Assembly: GCA_964247055.1 (NCBI GenBank)
Contig: OZ176055.1
Location: 6,448,001 to 6,512,000 of the forward strand
From: Paragordius varius
Taxonomy: Eukaryota > Nematomorpha
DNA: 64,000 nt
Direction of reading: 5' to 3'
Part shown: positions 47,808 through 61,669 of the stretch, piece after piece
Position numbering within the stretch: the first letter of the stretch is position 1
Layout of the letters: each line of letters opens with the position of its first letter
Notes under the pieces: generated by a model
Database searches by the model: none
What the model saw: only the letters and a program-made list of their open reading frames with translations
What the model was told of the DNA's origin: nothing
Position numbers and translations under genes: made by a program

Positions 47808-48789
47808 ATTTAAATAGCGGATGCTTTATATAAAAAAATAATAATTATTTATAAAAAAATTAAGGATATTTTTTTATTTGATTTTTGTCACCTTCTAAAT
47901 TCAATATAGCAAATAAAAGCTCAAATAATGAATACATTGAAATTTTTATTTGCATCTTTGTTTTAGTTCAATTTTATATTTTATTATCACGGATTTTGTG
48001 TTTACAGCTCACTAAGGATATAACAGTTTGGAATTTAAGCATGCAACATGACTCAAATTTTATATTCTAACTCTACCTGAACCTAAATTACTATTTATTT
48101 TATGATATTGATAAAAAATAATTACCCAATGAGCAATATTTCCCATAATACCCAATTTTACATAGGCAAATATTATTACTGTCGCAATCTAAGGATCGCA
48201 ATGCATTGCAATAGCATGGACCTGTTTGTGATTAACATAAAAATAAATATTTTTATGTTTGAACATATAAACGATTTATGATCAATATAATAAATACGCT
48301 CTTCCCTATTTAAATATAATAATGTTTCCGTCTGTTAAATTAAATTAACACACCCATATAAATTATTTTCAAACAAGCCTATAGACACCAAGATAATTTT
48401 ATTTATTTCATTTAAAATTTAAGAGAAAAAAATTATCTTAAATAATTCCATGATAGAATTGAAATCAAGTAGGGAAGCCATTTCTTACGCCATGACAAAT
48501 GGCTACAATTTAACCGGTTTCACAAACTATAATTCATCTAAAGTTGTGTAATTTGGTAAATTTTGAACTTAATCTAGCTTATTTTTTAAAAGATGTCGTT
48601 TATTAAGTTTTTTATTTAGCTATGAAAAAATAAAATATTTCTACATATTCAGCCAATTTATGTTGATATAAATATTTTAATGATTTACTATATGGACTTT
48701 GTTCGATTGAGACGGATATTAATACAAAAAAGAGGAGATAATAAAAGATCATATTTATAAAATATCAATAATCATTTTTTAAAAAATTT

Positions 48790-48902
48790 AGTTAAGCTAT
48801 GCACAATTTATGCAGGTCAAATATACAACGTTTTTTTTACCTTATTTATCAACACGCATATCTAAATTGATAGGTTTTATGAGGTAAGGTTGGTATACTT
48901 TT
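48790..48902 (-). promoter_or_regulatory. Conserved upstream block, copy B gene
   Basis: CTATGCACAATTTATGCAGG and CTAAATTGATAGGTTTTATG match the block at 34020-34140 upstream of the paralogue. The MITE at 48934 lies just beyond it, possibly separating it from distal elements. Confidence 0.35.
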
Positions 48903-48933
48903 ATATGTAATAGCAAAAAACTAATTTATTTTA

Positions 48934-49172
48934 CAGAGGCGTAACTTGAATTTCTACCACCAGGTGCATGAATCCGTGATGACCATTCCCTCCCCCTCCG
49001 CATTTTATAAAAATAAATGGTGGTGATTGTATTATTTAAAATAATATAACTTTTAAATACCTATTTTTTTAAATAAACTTAAATTTTTTTTAAGAATGAA
49101 CCGGCGCCCCTTCAACTATGGCACCCGGTGAATTCCCCCCCCTCCCCTTCCCCCTCTCTAGCAAATCCACTG
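48934..49172. mobile_element. hAT-type MITE of a second family, upstream of copy B gene
   Basis: Starts CAGAGGCGTAACTTGAATTT and ends AGCAAATCCACTG. At 239 bp it is the same length as the better preserved member at 54327-54565. It contains GCGCCCC and a pyrimidine-rich C-run. The matching place in copy A (around 34170) lacks it. Confidence 0.65.
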
Positions 49173-50658
49173 CATTTTATCATGCTAAATTACTTGGAAT
49201 AAAAATAATTAAAGTTTTTGCTAAATTTATCTCTATTATGGATATTTAATTGGTATTACATTGTATAGAAAGTGTTTAATCATCAGATTCACGGGCTAAA
49301 GTTGTGTGGAAAGGGAGCGGTGCAAAGGAGTATTTTGAGAATTTTTTTATATTAGTAGCTTTTATGCTTTATTCTAAAGGGGACTGCTTATTAAGGGTTT
49401 TTTTCCTCCGTTGGAGACAATTCAAAATTTTACCCATGTTATCTAAATTTTAAAAAATCGAATTATCTTAAAGTTATATTCAGCCAAATAAAAAATTTTA
49501 CAGTGGAACAAAGCCCTGGGCAAAATTTTCCTCTCAACCCATACCTTTTCCCTAAAATAATACTTTGATTTTTTGATTCTTATGAGGTACTTTTAATTTA
49601 GCTCATTCTTGTAATTAAGCTTTGAATGTTTTGTCTAAAAGTTGCCTTTGTAATATGAATATTTCATTATTATTTCAATTCCATGTAGATATTATGGAAT
49701 ATCTAATTAAATTTATGTAAAAAATAGCATAACCATTTTGAATATTGAGAAGAAATTTATTCTTTACAAGAATATTATTATGATGAAAAGACCTTATATC
49801 AAATAGATTTTTAAAAACATAATTAGAACTTTCAACATTAAATGGGGAGAACTAACAGTGGAAAACGCTCATTATATTTTTTAAAAAGAATCATTTTTTG
49901 AAAACGTTAAAAATTTTGTAATAATTTTTTTTAGATTTAATTAAAAGATGTCAATATCGAACATTGAATTACAAAAATAGATGGCAACTTGCTAGAATTA
50001 GAAAACGTATAAATATACGAATAATAAGCATATAAATGCTATCCAGGTATAAAAAACCCCTAAGAGAATTTATTTTTATATCTACGAATGAGGGTAGTTT
50101 TGAATTTTTATAATTCAATCTGTTGCTTAACAGTATATCTGCCATTAAAATTATTTTTCTATATTGGTGTCAGTGACAGGAGTACTTTTTAACTCGAATT
50201 TCTAGCAAAGGCAATGATGAACTATTAACGAATTTTATCAGCAATTATTTTAAGAATTATTTTCAAATAATACTTAGCTGTAAATTATATCAAAAGGATA
50301 TAATTTTTTTTAATAAAAACCAACGCTTTTCTTACCGTTTCTATGTTTAATTGGAGCAAGAGGCAAAAAATAACATGGATCCAGAAGAACTGCCCGTTGT
50401 TTCTTTATATATATGTGTAATTTGATAATGATCTCATCCCTTTCGAGCTTGTATAAACTCTTTGATATCAATTTTAGTCATTTATTGCTGTATATATATT
50501 GTTTAAAATTTAAACTATACATTAAATATTTAAGTAACTAAATAACGTTTTTAATTTCACATAGTATTTAAATAATAATTTTTTATAAAATAAAAAGTTT
50601 ATATCTAAATATTAGGCAACATATTAAATTTTTTCATTTGATGTGGAATGTTGTCTTG
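49173..50658. other. Intergenic, end of copy B and 3' flank of MFSD6-like gene
   Basis: Homology to copy A fades out near 49620. The rest is AT-rich without recognisable genes. TTTATT at 50481-50486 (AATAAA on the minus strand), 173 bp past the proposed stop, could be the poly(A) signal of the MFSD6-like gene. Confidence 0.45.
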
Positions 50659-53600
50659 TCACAAACAATGGGCCTTCCCTAGTTCACTAAAAAAGTAAAT
50701 TGATTAAAAATTAAATTAAAAAAATATGATGTTATCAAAAAATAAAAATACTTTTATATATAGGTGTCAAGCGATTTATATCATAATTTGCCAAATTAAT
50801 TGGTGGTCCTGTCGGGTGTTCTTCGAAATCCGTCAAAAAATTTCGGGAAACATCCCTATTATCAATGTTAAATAGTATTAAAAGTCGGTTATATTTTTTG
50901 TCTTTTTAGCAAATGTTTAATTTTTAAATAGCAACTAAAATATATTTTATGTAAAACGCCTTTTTGGAAAATTATAAAATTAGCTTTATAATAAATTAAT
51001 AAATTTCAATTCTCCTGTCAGAAAAAATGAACTGATTCGATGTTACTATTATAAATTCTAAAACGTACCTTGAGATAGGGTTTATCGGAAGACCATGTGG
51101 GTCCATGTGTGTTTGTTCTTCAAAGATTTTAGCTTTGGAGAAGCGTGGGAAGGGAATAGTCTTAGCGAAGAATTTGTGAGCCACAAAGAATAGCAAGAGT
51201 AAAACCAGGGACATAATTCCATATAAACGGAATACTGCTTTTGAACCTAAAGTACCATGGTATTGTAAATTTAATGGCGGGACCTATCATTTTTATCTAA
51301 TACTTAAAACTTATATTAAATTATAACCAAAATGTATTCTCCCATTTTAGGCATATTCAAAGATTATTTGAATCCACCAAACTACCCTATTCCTAAACGA
51401 AAATATTTATCTAAACGGAAAGTTTTGCGTTTCATCGATGTAAATTACACAAGTTGACTATATCGTTATAATTTCTATAAAATTTTATAATACACATATT
51501 CACCCTTGAAAAATTCAAATTCACCCTCGAACAATTCAAATTTGCCCTCTAACAATTGAAATATACCCTAAAAATAAATTGTGTTTTCAAACTAATATAT
51601 ATATTAATATAAAATATATCTTTACGACATAGTTTATTATTCAGTATTATTTAAATTTAAAACATAATTTTATTTTTTAAAAATATATATATATAAAAAT
51701 GTAGGTATTTTTAGTCTAAAAAACATATAATTATTTGAGGGTAAATTTGAATCGTAAATAATCTATTACGAAAGTAATTATTGTTTAAGTATTTAAATTC
51801 AAATGACACATTTAAGCAATAAACCATAAGCCTGGATCAAAACACCACCCAAAATCGCACCCAGTCCTCGACCTAATCCATGATGAATGGCTTGTAAAAG
51901 ACTTTGCGAGGGTTGTTTCATCTCGATGGGGACCGTGTGTGTGACAAATGACATGCAGGCTATCCAGACTGCAGCATGTGTTAAACCTTTTTTTTCACAA
52001 TTAAAATAGTATAAATTGATATTTCAACAGACAAAACCTAAAAACATAAAGACAAAATTTTTTGTTTAAAAGCCAATCACTACACTTTTTTGAACATTAA
52101 TTTTTTCTATATAAACTATTTAATAATTAATTGATTATGTTACTATTTAACAGTTTGATACAATGAGTTATATGTATAAAAATCAAATTTAAAAAAGTAT
52201 GGTTGTCTTTTGAAAATAAATATTTATCTTTATGGTTTTACGTTTTGTTTATATAATTTTAGTTTTTACTGCAAAAGATTTTTATATTTGCATCATAGAA
52301 AATCGCAAATAATTATAATTATAAAGAATTCGCATCCAGTAAATTTTAAAATATTTCGACATAATAATATCAAAGAGACGTACCCTGAATAAATTCGAAC
52401 GGTAGTACCCACCATGGTGACTTCAACCAAGAAATGTATAAAAACCGTATCATGTTTCCCGCTAGTCCCAAATACAGGATCTAAATTCCAATAATAATAG
52501 GATATGCTATGTTATAACATTTCAGTTAAAACGTAATTTTGATTAACACAACTTGTATGGATAGTATTTGCGATTTACCAAATTTATTAATTTTATGGGG
52601 CTAAATTCCATATCCTTTTTTAATATAAACACATTTCGTTATTCAGTAAAATTTAATTTAACCTATATAAAAACTTATTTTTGGGTAAACATAGGAATCA
52701 AAAACATTTCAAAATTATTTTACTTTAATGTGTCCCAATTGATGCATCATACGTTGACTAAAGAGATACGTAACCAGTTCAGATACGTGATTTATGATAG
52801 AAGCTATACCAAATACTGTTGGAGCACCGCCGATGTCTTGTAAATGCCAAAACAAAAAACTAAATACAAATCCCATCCCAAGCCCCATAAAGAATGCAAT
52901 GAACAAAAATAATCCGTGGTAAGGCGTGTTAAAAGCTTTAAGGGCCGCGATCCAGGAGGGCAAATCTGCTCTTATATCATTTTGTCTGGCACGCCGGGCT
53001 AACTCTTTATCATCGACCGATTTTATGCCTGGAAGGGTAGTTGGACGAGGGGGAGGCGTTGAATGCAATCCTATATCCCACAAAGGGAAATTAGTGAAAT
53101 ATAGATTTTAATCTTTAATGAATAGTTTTTTGAGTATTTGGTGATAACATGGTAAAAGTATAATAAATTACAACCATATAATCAAAATTTATAGAAGTTT
53201 AATTTTGAATATAGATATTACTTTAAACATATATAATTTCACATATAACCATTCATAGGCAACATTTTACAATTGATACAATAATATTAATTAGTTGTTT
53301 ATCATTTTTTCAAAACAAGCAGTGCAGATAATAATTTAATACTATAGAGACATTTATTAACAATAAGCTGGGTAATTATTATCTATTCAAATATTGTATT
53401 ATATTTTTTTTATGTATGATACAAATCGTAGTGATGTTACCTATGCAAATATTGGTATTTATATTTTTGTATGTATGATACAAATCGTAGTGATGATAAT
53501 ATTTTTATTGTCTATACTTATAAATGTATTATGATGCAAATAACATATTTATTATAATGGTAAATGACGGATTTATTATGCTTTGTGAAAACAGTTGTAA

Positions 53601-53876
53601 AATCCGGATGATGATAAACGAAGTTATTAACAGAAATTTAAATGATATGTGAAACGCTTTCGTCAATAGTAATCGCAGACTAGTTTCGTGCTTGTTAGCA
53701 CTCATCAGTACGACGCAACTATTTGACTTGGGGTTTTCACATATCTTACGGATTTAACAACTGTTATTACAAAACATATCTATTAGTTTACATGTATATC
53801 TTTGTATGTATCATGCAAATACCGTAATGAATTATCTTAAATTTTTTTGATATCACGTAAATTACCTTCACAAAAA

Positions 53877-53914
<38 letters not shown>

Positions 53915-55447
53915 CCGATTTTTATAACAATTAAATTATCATCTTTTTTATATTATCGTCCAATATAACGTAACAGAATATAATCAAAGCTACTTTATGT
54001 AATAGGTTAGATTTATAATAAAAATTTACCTGTTTTTTCTGATTCGTCTTGATCAAAATTTTGATTTTCCACTGCGGAAGGCGTCGTTGCCGTTTTGAGG
54101 ATCGGATCATTGGAATAACTTTCATCAGCTGCCAATTCTTCGTCATCTAGAAGCATGGGTGCTGAGATTACAGTGCTTGGTAATTTGGCTTTTACTGTTC
54201 TTGGTAAAGAATTCTAAATATATTATTAGATTAAATTATAATCTGAGCAGTATTTTAGGTAAGCTTTTTATTTACATCCTCAAGTAAATGTGCTTAAAAA
54301 CCGTTAATAACTAATTAAAATTTTCACAGAGGCGAGACGTAGCTAGAGGGGCGTAGGGGCTGATGGCGCCTTAAATGAAGGAGCGCCGGATTTTAAAATT
54401 TTTAAATTTTATTTCAAAAAATGGGCATTTAAAAAGTTATTATTTTAAATAATACATAAAAAACCCAATTATGAGTGGCCACTACCACGGTTTGAATTTG
54501 TTTATTTTTTTAATACAAGGGGTCGCATGGAGGGACAGGCCCCATAAATGCAAGCTACGCCTCTGAATTTCCATAATCGAATTGTAATTGAATAAGAAAG
54601 TTACCCTTGTGTTAGGACTGGCCTCTAATTCTGACGGAGATGTGATCATCTCCTTCATGGCTAAAATATCTTCGGCCGTTTGATATTTGAAATAGAACTG
54701 ACTAGCGGCCAAAAAGGCAAAGCTCATAAGAACACTAAAAACGGCAAAACATATCGTGTAATTCTTTTCACCCGGGTCTTTTTGCCCACACGGGTGCATT
54801 GGAAAGGCCGTGGAATGATCCAGGGCAATACCAACGAAAAACATAGCGAGACCCCATCCCAAAGAACCAAACATACGTTGTTTACCATAACTTTGGGTTT
54901 TGTGACCTTGATTCATACATAATTAATTAGAGAATATAATGAGTAAATATGAAAACTTTACTAAATTTCTAGTCGAATTAGTATTGTTAATTAAGTCAAA
55001 AATTAATAATATTAAGATCTTTGCTGCTGTATGGTTGTTAGACCAAAGATCATGACCCTGATAAAACAACAAATGTTCATTAATTTATATTTATGTAAAC
55101 TATAACTTTGATATATTTTTTTGAAATCCAGCAAAATATCTATTATTTTACCTAATAAAAGCTATATATATATATATATATATATTTAAACAGACTGATG
55201 TATTACAGTCAATAAAAAATTAGTTTCCTTTTTACCTATAATTTTTAATTATATTTCTATCAACTTTTTAATTATGGTATGACATGATTACCATATGGTT
55301 AAAACTTCATCATAAAAATTATTAGTAAGATGTGTTTTAAAAAGAGTCAACTAGTCTGATCTTTTTAATTAGTCAATGCCCAAACTTATAAAAATGATTA
55401 AAATTGAGAATTAATCTTAAATAATTTAAATTTTTCCGAGTATATTG

Positions 55448-55488
<41 letters not shown>

Positions 55489-55884
55489 GTTAAATTCAAG
55501 CGCCTTTCTAAAAAGGATTTGACTAATTTATTTAATATTTTAAGGCTATTTTTGTGTCCGAGCAAACGACCTTGTAACAAAATTATTATCGTAAAAACAA
55601 TCAATATTCCTTTTATTTACGGCCATAAATTCTATATAATACGGGAATTTCAGCACGCCATCCCAACGATAAATTGTTTTTTTTGCTAACGTTATAAAAA
55701 TATATTTTTTGTTTCTACATACACAAAAGGCAAAAATAGTAAAAAAAGGTTCTGATATTATTGATTTTTATGTGATGACCATCAAATATTTTATAAAACA
55801 TACCACTAAATAATGTTTTTTATTATAAAAATGTTATGTAACTACTTTGTAGGACTTTTGTCATGTGAACTAAAAATTAATGAG

Positions 55885-55920
<36 letters not shown>

Positions 55921-58900
55921 ATAAAAGTATGAATATTTATAAACTAAATGTGGCAACCGAAAAATTTAATTTATTTCTTTTTCCCAAATCATTACTTGTT
56001 AAAAATATAACGAGTATCTTATTAAATCCACTTTTTTTATTATAAATATTCATGTAATATAGATATCATACCTAAATATCCCATCGTAGCTGTATCTGCC
56101 AAGGGAAGTGACGGAGAAGAAAAAAATTCACCAACAATCATGAGCATTAGATTGATTAGAAATGCCCGTTGGACTTCGGCTTCATCGTATAACACATTAC
56201 TGAACGTTGGTTTGACCAGTCGTTTGAGTGACGTTCGATTTGGATAATTGAGTAACCAGTCTCTGGGAATTACGATAGGACTTTTGCCTAGCACATACCC
56301 CTTGGGTAAACGATGCCCTTTCCGTTTAATGTCAAAGAAATCTTTCATATCAATGTCTCGTTTTAGCCGCTTTTCTTGATGTTTTTTAGGGGGTTTGACT
56401 TCTTCCATCTCTTCTTCTGGGACTTCCTCGTATTCGTATATAGGTTCAGTTTGTTCGGAAGATGGTTGGACTGTAGTTTTCATATTTGTGGTAGTAAGTT
56501 TAGTTAGTATGGGAACGATTGGAGATGTTAGCATCGGCTCCCCATAACCTATTTTGTTGTAAGTATCTTCTTCGAGTTCAGAGCCAAAGCCTATCGGATC
56601 TTCAAAAAAACGATGAGTAGTATTAAAGATGACACACCCGGCCGGTTTTGGTACGACAAAAGCCACACTAAGGGTAAAAACGATCCAACAAATCAGAGAA
56701 AATAGTAGGATATGTTTAGCTCGCTGATATCTTTCAGCTATGGCACCCCATATAGGAGCGCTGCATAATTCCACGAAAGGACGAAATCCCATAACTAACC
56801 CTGTTTGTGTCGGACTAAATCCAAGTTGTTTATAGTACAAACCAAGCATGGGATATAGAGATCCAAAACTCGAAAAGAAGAAAAAGTAAAAGGCTTTACT
56901 GATCAGTAAATCAGAATCCCAACCAGCCGCCGATGATGGAATAAGGGAATCAAAACACTCTTTGACAAAAGAGAAGCGTTGCCCGCCCTTATTATAACTA
57001 GTCCCACTGAGTGTATCAACCATGTCAACTTGTTTGTAAGGATCTGTACGTGAGAATGATCTGCGAATTGCCGCTTCAACTGCATTTACGATACTTGGGG
57101 GTCTAGGAGGAGGTGGGGGTATAGGTCTTCCGCTGACTGAAAGCGCCTGATCCCCCGAAGAAATGGCCGTTGTTGTGGGCCGGGAGTAAGGACTTGCATG
57201 GCCATTGAAATAATCTCTGCCTGAACCATTTTGTGCTGCGAGGATGTTTCCTGACGATGACATCATAAAGCGATCGCGAGCTGTCCCTTTTGAAATCGTT
57301 AAATAAATTTAATGAAGCGCAAATAAATTGACTACTTACTTAGCCTGATATTTTTTCTTAATTCCGTAGTTTAATTAATTTAGACTAGTAACACTTCAAA
57401 ACTCAAGAATTTTAAATGCGCAACACTTCTAATTTTTTAAAATTAATAAAATATCAATGTGCTTGAAGTATTGTTTCAAATGTTTCATAATCCGCCGTGA
57501 TTATAGAATAAGTACACTCTCTTATAAAATTAAAAATAAAAACTTGACACAATTTGAATTTTACTATTCAATATGGGATTAGAACCGCCAAGGTGATTAA
57601 ACAAGGCATAGTACTAATTAATCCAATAGTTATCGATATTATCATTAACACTTTATAAACTTTTGGAGGTAGTCTTATTCTCGGGGGCCATTTAAAATTT
57701 AAACATCCTAAAACATATTTTAAGCATTGGGCCAAATTCAAAAACATGCTTACTTTAGCCTTTTAGGTATCTAATAAAATTTTATTTAAAAGTGTAAAAT
57801 TGCAAAAAAATCATCATCCAAACCCATTTGTCGCCTTTTTTCCGCTTTAATTTTTTTGAATGGTGAACAACACGCAAATAACTGTATGTTATGGTTAGAA
57901 AAATATAAATAATTAATTTTGGAAAGCTTTCATTCATTTTACCAGTAAATGTGATATTATTTTAATATCAGCTGTTCGTTTCTACATCTTTTGGATCAAT
58001 AATTATGGATTTTGAAAAAATAAAAATAATTAACTTTTGAAAGCTTTCAATCAATTTACCAGTAATAGGATATTAATTTAATATCAGCTGTTCGTTTCTA
58101 CATGTTTTGGATCAATAATCATGGATTTTGTATCTTGTATAATATAAGCGGGTTTGATAATTAAATTATAACCGAAAAACTTTTTAAACAGTAATTTGTT
58201 TGCTACTTTAAGACCTGGGGTAGAAAATTACCCCAAAATGTCACATTGCACAAAAAAATGAAAATGTAATGAAGTGTTAAGAGACAAAAATTAAATAACA
58301 CTGTATTTTAAAAGTTCATTTAATATTTAAATAACATATCATTTCTATATATATATATTTATACAGTTTTAACGACAACGTTTGAAGACATAATTCAAGG
58401 TACCTAATTTAACATAAACATTTTCCATACACAATTTGGCCGTAGAAACACTACATTTTTTATAATAATAACACAAAGCATTTCATACCGTTCAAATTAT
58501 TTTGTTCGTTTGGCCCAATGTATGCTGATGATGTTTGATAATCGCCCTGATGTCCATCTTCCCCTGAATAAGTATAATGCTCATCTTCGCCTTCAGTTTC
58601 TTCTTCCTCCTCTTCTTCGTCTTCGTCATATTCTGGTTCCATGTCTTCGTTTCTGACATTAGAATAATTGTTTTGTTGGGTGGGGTGTCCTTAAAATTTA
58701 TGCATCAGTGACAATATGAATATAAGTGTGCCCACACGGCAAAATATATAAGATTAATAGCAATAATGACAGGGAAAATGTGTGCCACATCAGATTATAT
58801 GGATATAAATATCACAAAATAAAAAGAAAATCAAATAACTAGGGAACTAAAACAAATGCTACTCACATTAGAGTACAGCTTATGGTTGCTTTGGCTAAGG

Positions 58901-60181
58901 TGTCCTAAAAGTTTATGCAGACAGAATAAGAATGAATGCCTAGAAAATGTGTGCTAAATGGAGAAGACCTCATGAGATGAATGGTAAATAACCGTGATTG
59001 GAGAAGTATATTGCTTCAAATAGGCACAATTCGAACACAACTTAAATTATCTTAACACATACAATGATTACGCAGGTCTATTTCATAATTTTTTGACATT
59101 AAGAGTCATGTGAATAAGCTATCCCATTTTTATCCTATTTTACCAAATTTCCGCCATTTACACCATTTAAGCTGCTTGAACGGACTCAATATCAAAATAA
59201 TTGGCTCAATGTTCATTCTTATGGTCCCCTATATTTTATTTGCATTGAACAAGCTTAATACCAAAAATTTAATTGAATTCTGATCAGTAGTAGACCAAAT
59301 TTTAATTAGTACAAATGGCCAGTCTGCAGATGGTATTTTGTCCATTGTAGGTCCAAACCAGTAAAACTGATGAAACAATTTTAAATGTCGCAAAAAATAT
59401 TTATCTTGTCTCAAGAGCCATGCACCATATAATATCGACGCAAATTTCTGACTGTTCGACGCGCTTGTAGATATTTATACTCAAAAATATTTTTTATATA
59501 TAATTCAAGGCCATAAAACCCACCTATAGGCGCGGTTTGAAACTTACTGATCTAAACAATTTAAGTGATATACAAAGGTAACTGGCAGAGTTTCAAATGT
59601 TTTTAAAAACAGGATTCCAGTTTGTGATTTTATTAGTAAAATTAAAAAAATGGTGTCTTTGCAAAAAGGTTTTAATAAGCTTATGGTTCTGAGTTTTACA
59701 GAAAAAGGTTTCAATGGCTGGTTTTTAAATAAAGCGTTTTACCAGTATCCAACTGATATTTAACGCAAATTTTAAATAATTTTATTTATCATTAGTTTTA
59801 TATGACCCAGTAAATTTATAAGAAATATTCATAACAAATATAACATAACATTGAAATACAAAGGGAACAATAAATATCAATTGAATATTAATATTTAGTT
59901 TATCCTCTTACGGCTTATTTTGGTTAATTTTGTTATCCACAACACTTTTGATTAAATAATGAATTTTAAAATAGTAATATATATTATAACTTACCAATCG
60001 GATATGTGCTTGCGGTAGAGCGTTCACTATTAAAGTTACTATTATTATAATTGGTTGAAGGGGTTTGATTTGACCTTGGATTATAATTTCTATCTCTGAT
60101 CTCCTGAGTATTTGAGGAGTTAGACCGAGGCTCGCCCAGATCGCCAAACAATTCTTTTCGATTCAATTCACTTCTATCCAT
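50659..60181 (-). CDS. MFSD6: MFSD6-like major facilitator transporter
   Basis: Ten minus-strand exons with matching phases: 59995-60181, 58489-58689, 56072-57286, 54605-54906, 54030-54213, 52724-53070, 52384-52480, 51825-51986, 51069-51246, 50659-50686; about 966 aa (human about 790). The N-terminal 140 residues are polar, with an acidic run (DEDEEEEEEETEGEDE) and a proline run. Membrane part: DLLISKAFYFFFFSSFGSLYPM, LVMGFRPFVELCSAPIWGAIAERYQRAKH (MFS loop motif), QRMFGSLGWGLAMFFVGIAL, then YHGLFLFIAFFMGLGMGFVF, ILYLGLAGNMIRFLYISWL, LTHAAVWIACMSF, LQAIHHGLGRGLGAILGGVL and VFRLYGIMSLVLLLLFFVAH. The wording is typical of MFSD6; substrates of the family are poorly known. A long charged loop (about residues 330-470) has a KKHQEKRLKRD basic run. 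The last exon (SELGKAHCL) is tentative. Confidence 0.9.
51489..51767. mobile_element. Relative of the 47518 MITE, MFSD6-like intron 8
   Basis: TTCACCCTTGAAAAATTCAAAT, CCCTCGAACAATTCAAATTT and CCCTCTAACAATTGAAATAT units on the left, and GAGGGTAAATTTGAATCGTAAA on the right, with the same TACGACAT and TATTATT interior as 47518-47807. The terminal repeats are more decayed. Confidence 0.7.
53409..53497. repeat. Short direct repeat, MFSD6-like intron
   Basis: TTATGTATGATACAAATCGT AGTGATG at 53409 recurs at 53468, a 59-bp period. A degenerate third copy (GTATGTATCATGCAAATACC) is near 53802. Confidence 0.7.
54327..54565. mobile_element. hAT-type MITE of the second family, MFSD6-like intron 4
   Basis: Starts CAGAGGCGAGACGTAGCT and ends AAGCTACGCCTCTG, inverted copies. 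Flanks are AATTTTCA (54319-54326) and AATTTCCA (54566-54573), an 8-bp target duplication with one change. 239 bp, no coding capacity. Confidence 0.85.
57911..58133. repeat. Tandem duplication of about 115 bp, MFSD6-like intron 2
   Basis: Two direct copies share GAAAGCTTTCA, TTTACCAGTAA, TTAATATCAGCTGTTCGTTT and TTTTGGATCAATAATnATGG. They differ at scattered positions, so the duplication is not very recent. Confidence 0.8.
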
Positions 60182-61669
60182 TTAGGGATGCTTATTATTA
60201 AATAGGGCCATTTGTATTGTGATAAATTTGGGAATCAAATATTAGTCGAATAAAATCATTTAAGTTTTTATATAATCATTAATAAGAAAAAGGGAAGCGT
60301 AAAAGCATATCAAATATAATTATTTTAATATTGATGGATAACTAAAACAAAATAACTTTTGTTTCAAAGCAAATAAAAATAAAAAAATGGCCAATTTTCG
60401 ATATTCATACATAAAAAAGTGGACAAAACATAAATAAATATTGGAAAATTTATCTTTATATAAATTAATAAAGGATTCTAGCATAATTCTTTCGTCTCCA
60501 CTTTTATTATCATTTTTATGTAAAACGTAATATATTATAGCTTATAGATTTTATTTGCCATTTCGTGCAATGGAATCTACCATAGAGCGCCTACTATTGA
60601 CACGTTTTTTTCTATTTCATGTGTCGCTTTTTATATTCAAGAATTTTCCAATAAAAAATTATTTATAATATAGATAAATGTAAAAAGTATATTTCTAAAA
60701 CCAGTTATAATTATTTTTTTACATTAGTGCATAACGGAAAAAAATAGAAATTGCAGCAAATAATAACATTATTTTTCCGTAACAACTCCTCTAAAAAAGT
60801 AAGGGATGTCACTAAAAATTTTAGCATGCCGTGGCAAAAATAACTGCAATCATCTATTGTCGCACACATTACGTCCCATAAAATCGATATTTTGTTTTAA
60901 CACAATAAAAAATTTAATGTAAAATATATATATATATTATTTTATAAAATAGGATAGACAAATTGTTACAATAATATGTTAGAAAATATTTTCATCATGG
61001 TAATTTTGTAATCAATTGATTGTGTCTGTTTTTCGTTTAGTAGATCTGTTTTATTTCTTTTTAAATTCTAAAACGTTTTTCTTAATAGATTTTTATTGTA
61101 ATAAATATTTTTTATATAAAGTTAAATGGATAAAAAAATTAATTATCCCCATGAGACAAATTCAATTTTTGGTGCAGAATGAATGGCTAGTTATTACATA
61201 TAATAACAGATAAAAAAATATATTTTTATGTAACATACATCATTCGATAGCTATATCGTTAGATTGAGAAAAAGATGGATAAAAATGCCAGGAAAATAGT
61301 ATATTTTATATAGGCTAAACTCGAAAACTGGAATATTACGCAATTGGGTCGAATAAATATACTTATAATAGAGCAAAACTCGCCAGCCTAATTTTATTTG
61401 TAATATCAGAGTAAATGTAAAAATATTATTTCCTGAAGGATGCTATAATATGTCACTTTGGCATGGAACTAAAACCAAAGCATTTCAAGAATGCGGTATA
61501 ATATTTACACATTAGCTATAAATTGTTGCTTAATAAAAAATGAAAAGCGGAAGTAGCGTAAACTACATGTCCTGGTTTTTATATAGACAATACACAAAAT
61601 CCTGTATAAAAAACATACTTATCTATATTCTGATATATACAATACTTATATCAGGATTCTCATGATGCT
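60182..61669. other. 5' flank of the MFSD6-like gene, no further gene seen
   Basis: AT-rich sequence without recognisable coding exons. It presumably contains the promoter and 5' UTR of the MFSD6-like gene, but no element can be pinned down. Confidence 0.45.

Larger units (their letters stand above)
36807..48752 (-). pseudogene. EGF-array/trypsin-like pseudoprotease paralogue, frameshifted (copy B)
   Basis: Same fourteen exons as copy A: 48689-48752, 48126-48221, 44878-44982, 43597-43692, 43139-43237, 42693-42794, 42437-42529, 41967-42062, 41771-41860, 41075-41180, 39174-39373, 38706-38906, 37028-37191, 36807-36928. The signal peptide (MIFYYLLFFVLIS), the eight EGF modules (the second one codon shorter) and the splice sites are intact, and His-to-Lys (TVQKC) and Asp-to-Lys-type (ERLVM) changes are shared or similar (here Arg). 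The penultimate exon lacks 4 nt present in copy A, just after GFGLC, so the frame shifts and stops about 17 codons on, before the CHYTPGS segment. The product would lose the last 60-65 residues. It could be a recent pseudogene or a secreted, truncated EGF protein. The inherited last exon is still open in its own frame, so the break is young, or is a sequencing error. Confidence 0.75.
35243..49620. repeat. Segmental duplication, copy B (about 14.4 kb)
   Basis: Second copy of 20893-34870 in the same orientation. It begins within the intron just before the copy of synthetase exon 12 and ends near 49620. It carries extra insertions (37370-38400, 39440-40670, 42116-42382, 45466-46790, 47518-47807, 48934-49172) that copy A lacks. 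Confidence 0.9.

Noticed and set aside
54680-54922. 80-codon plus-strand frame
   Set aside because: Antisense of MFSD6-like exon 54605-54906.
58460-58642. Short acidic protein starting at the internal Met of an MFSD6-like exon
   Set aside because: The frame continues upstream to an acceptor at 58690 and fits exon 2 of the MFSD6-like gene in phase.
59229-59414. 61-codon minus-strand frame with GPTMDKIPSADWPF
   Set aside because: Lies inside MFSD6-like intron 1, with no family similarity that I can support and no splice context.
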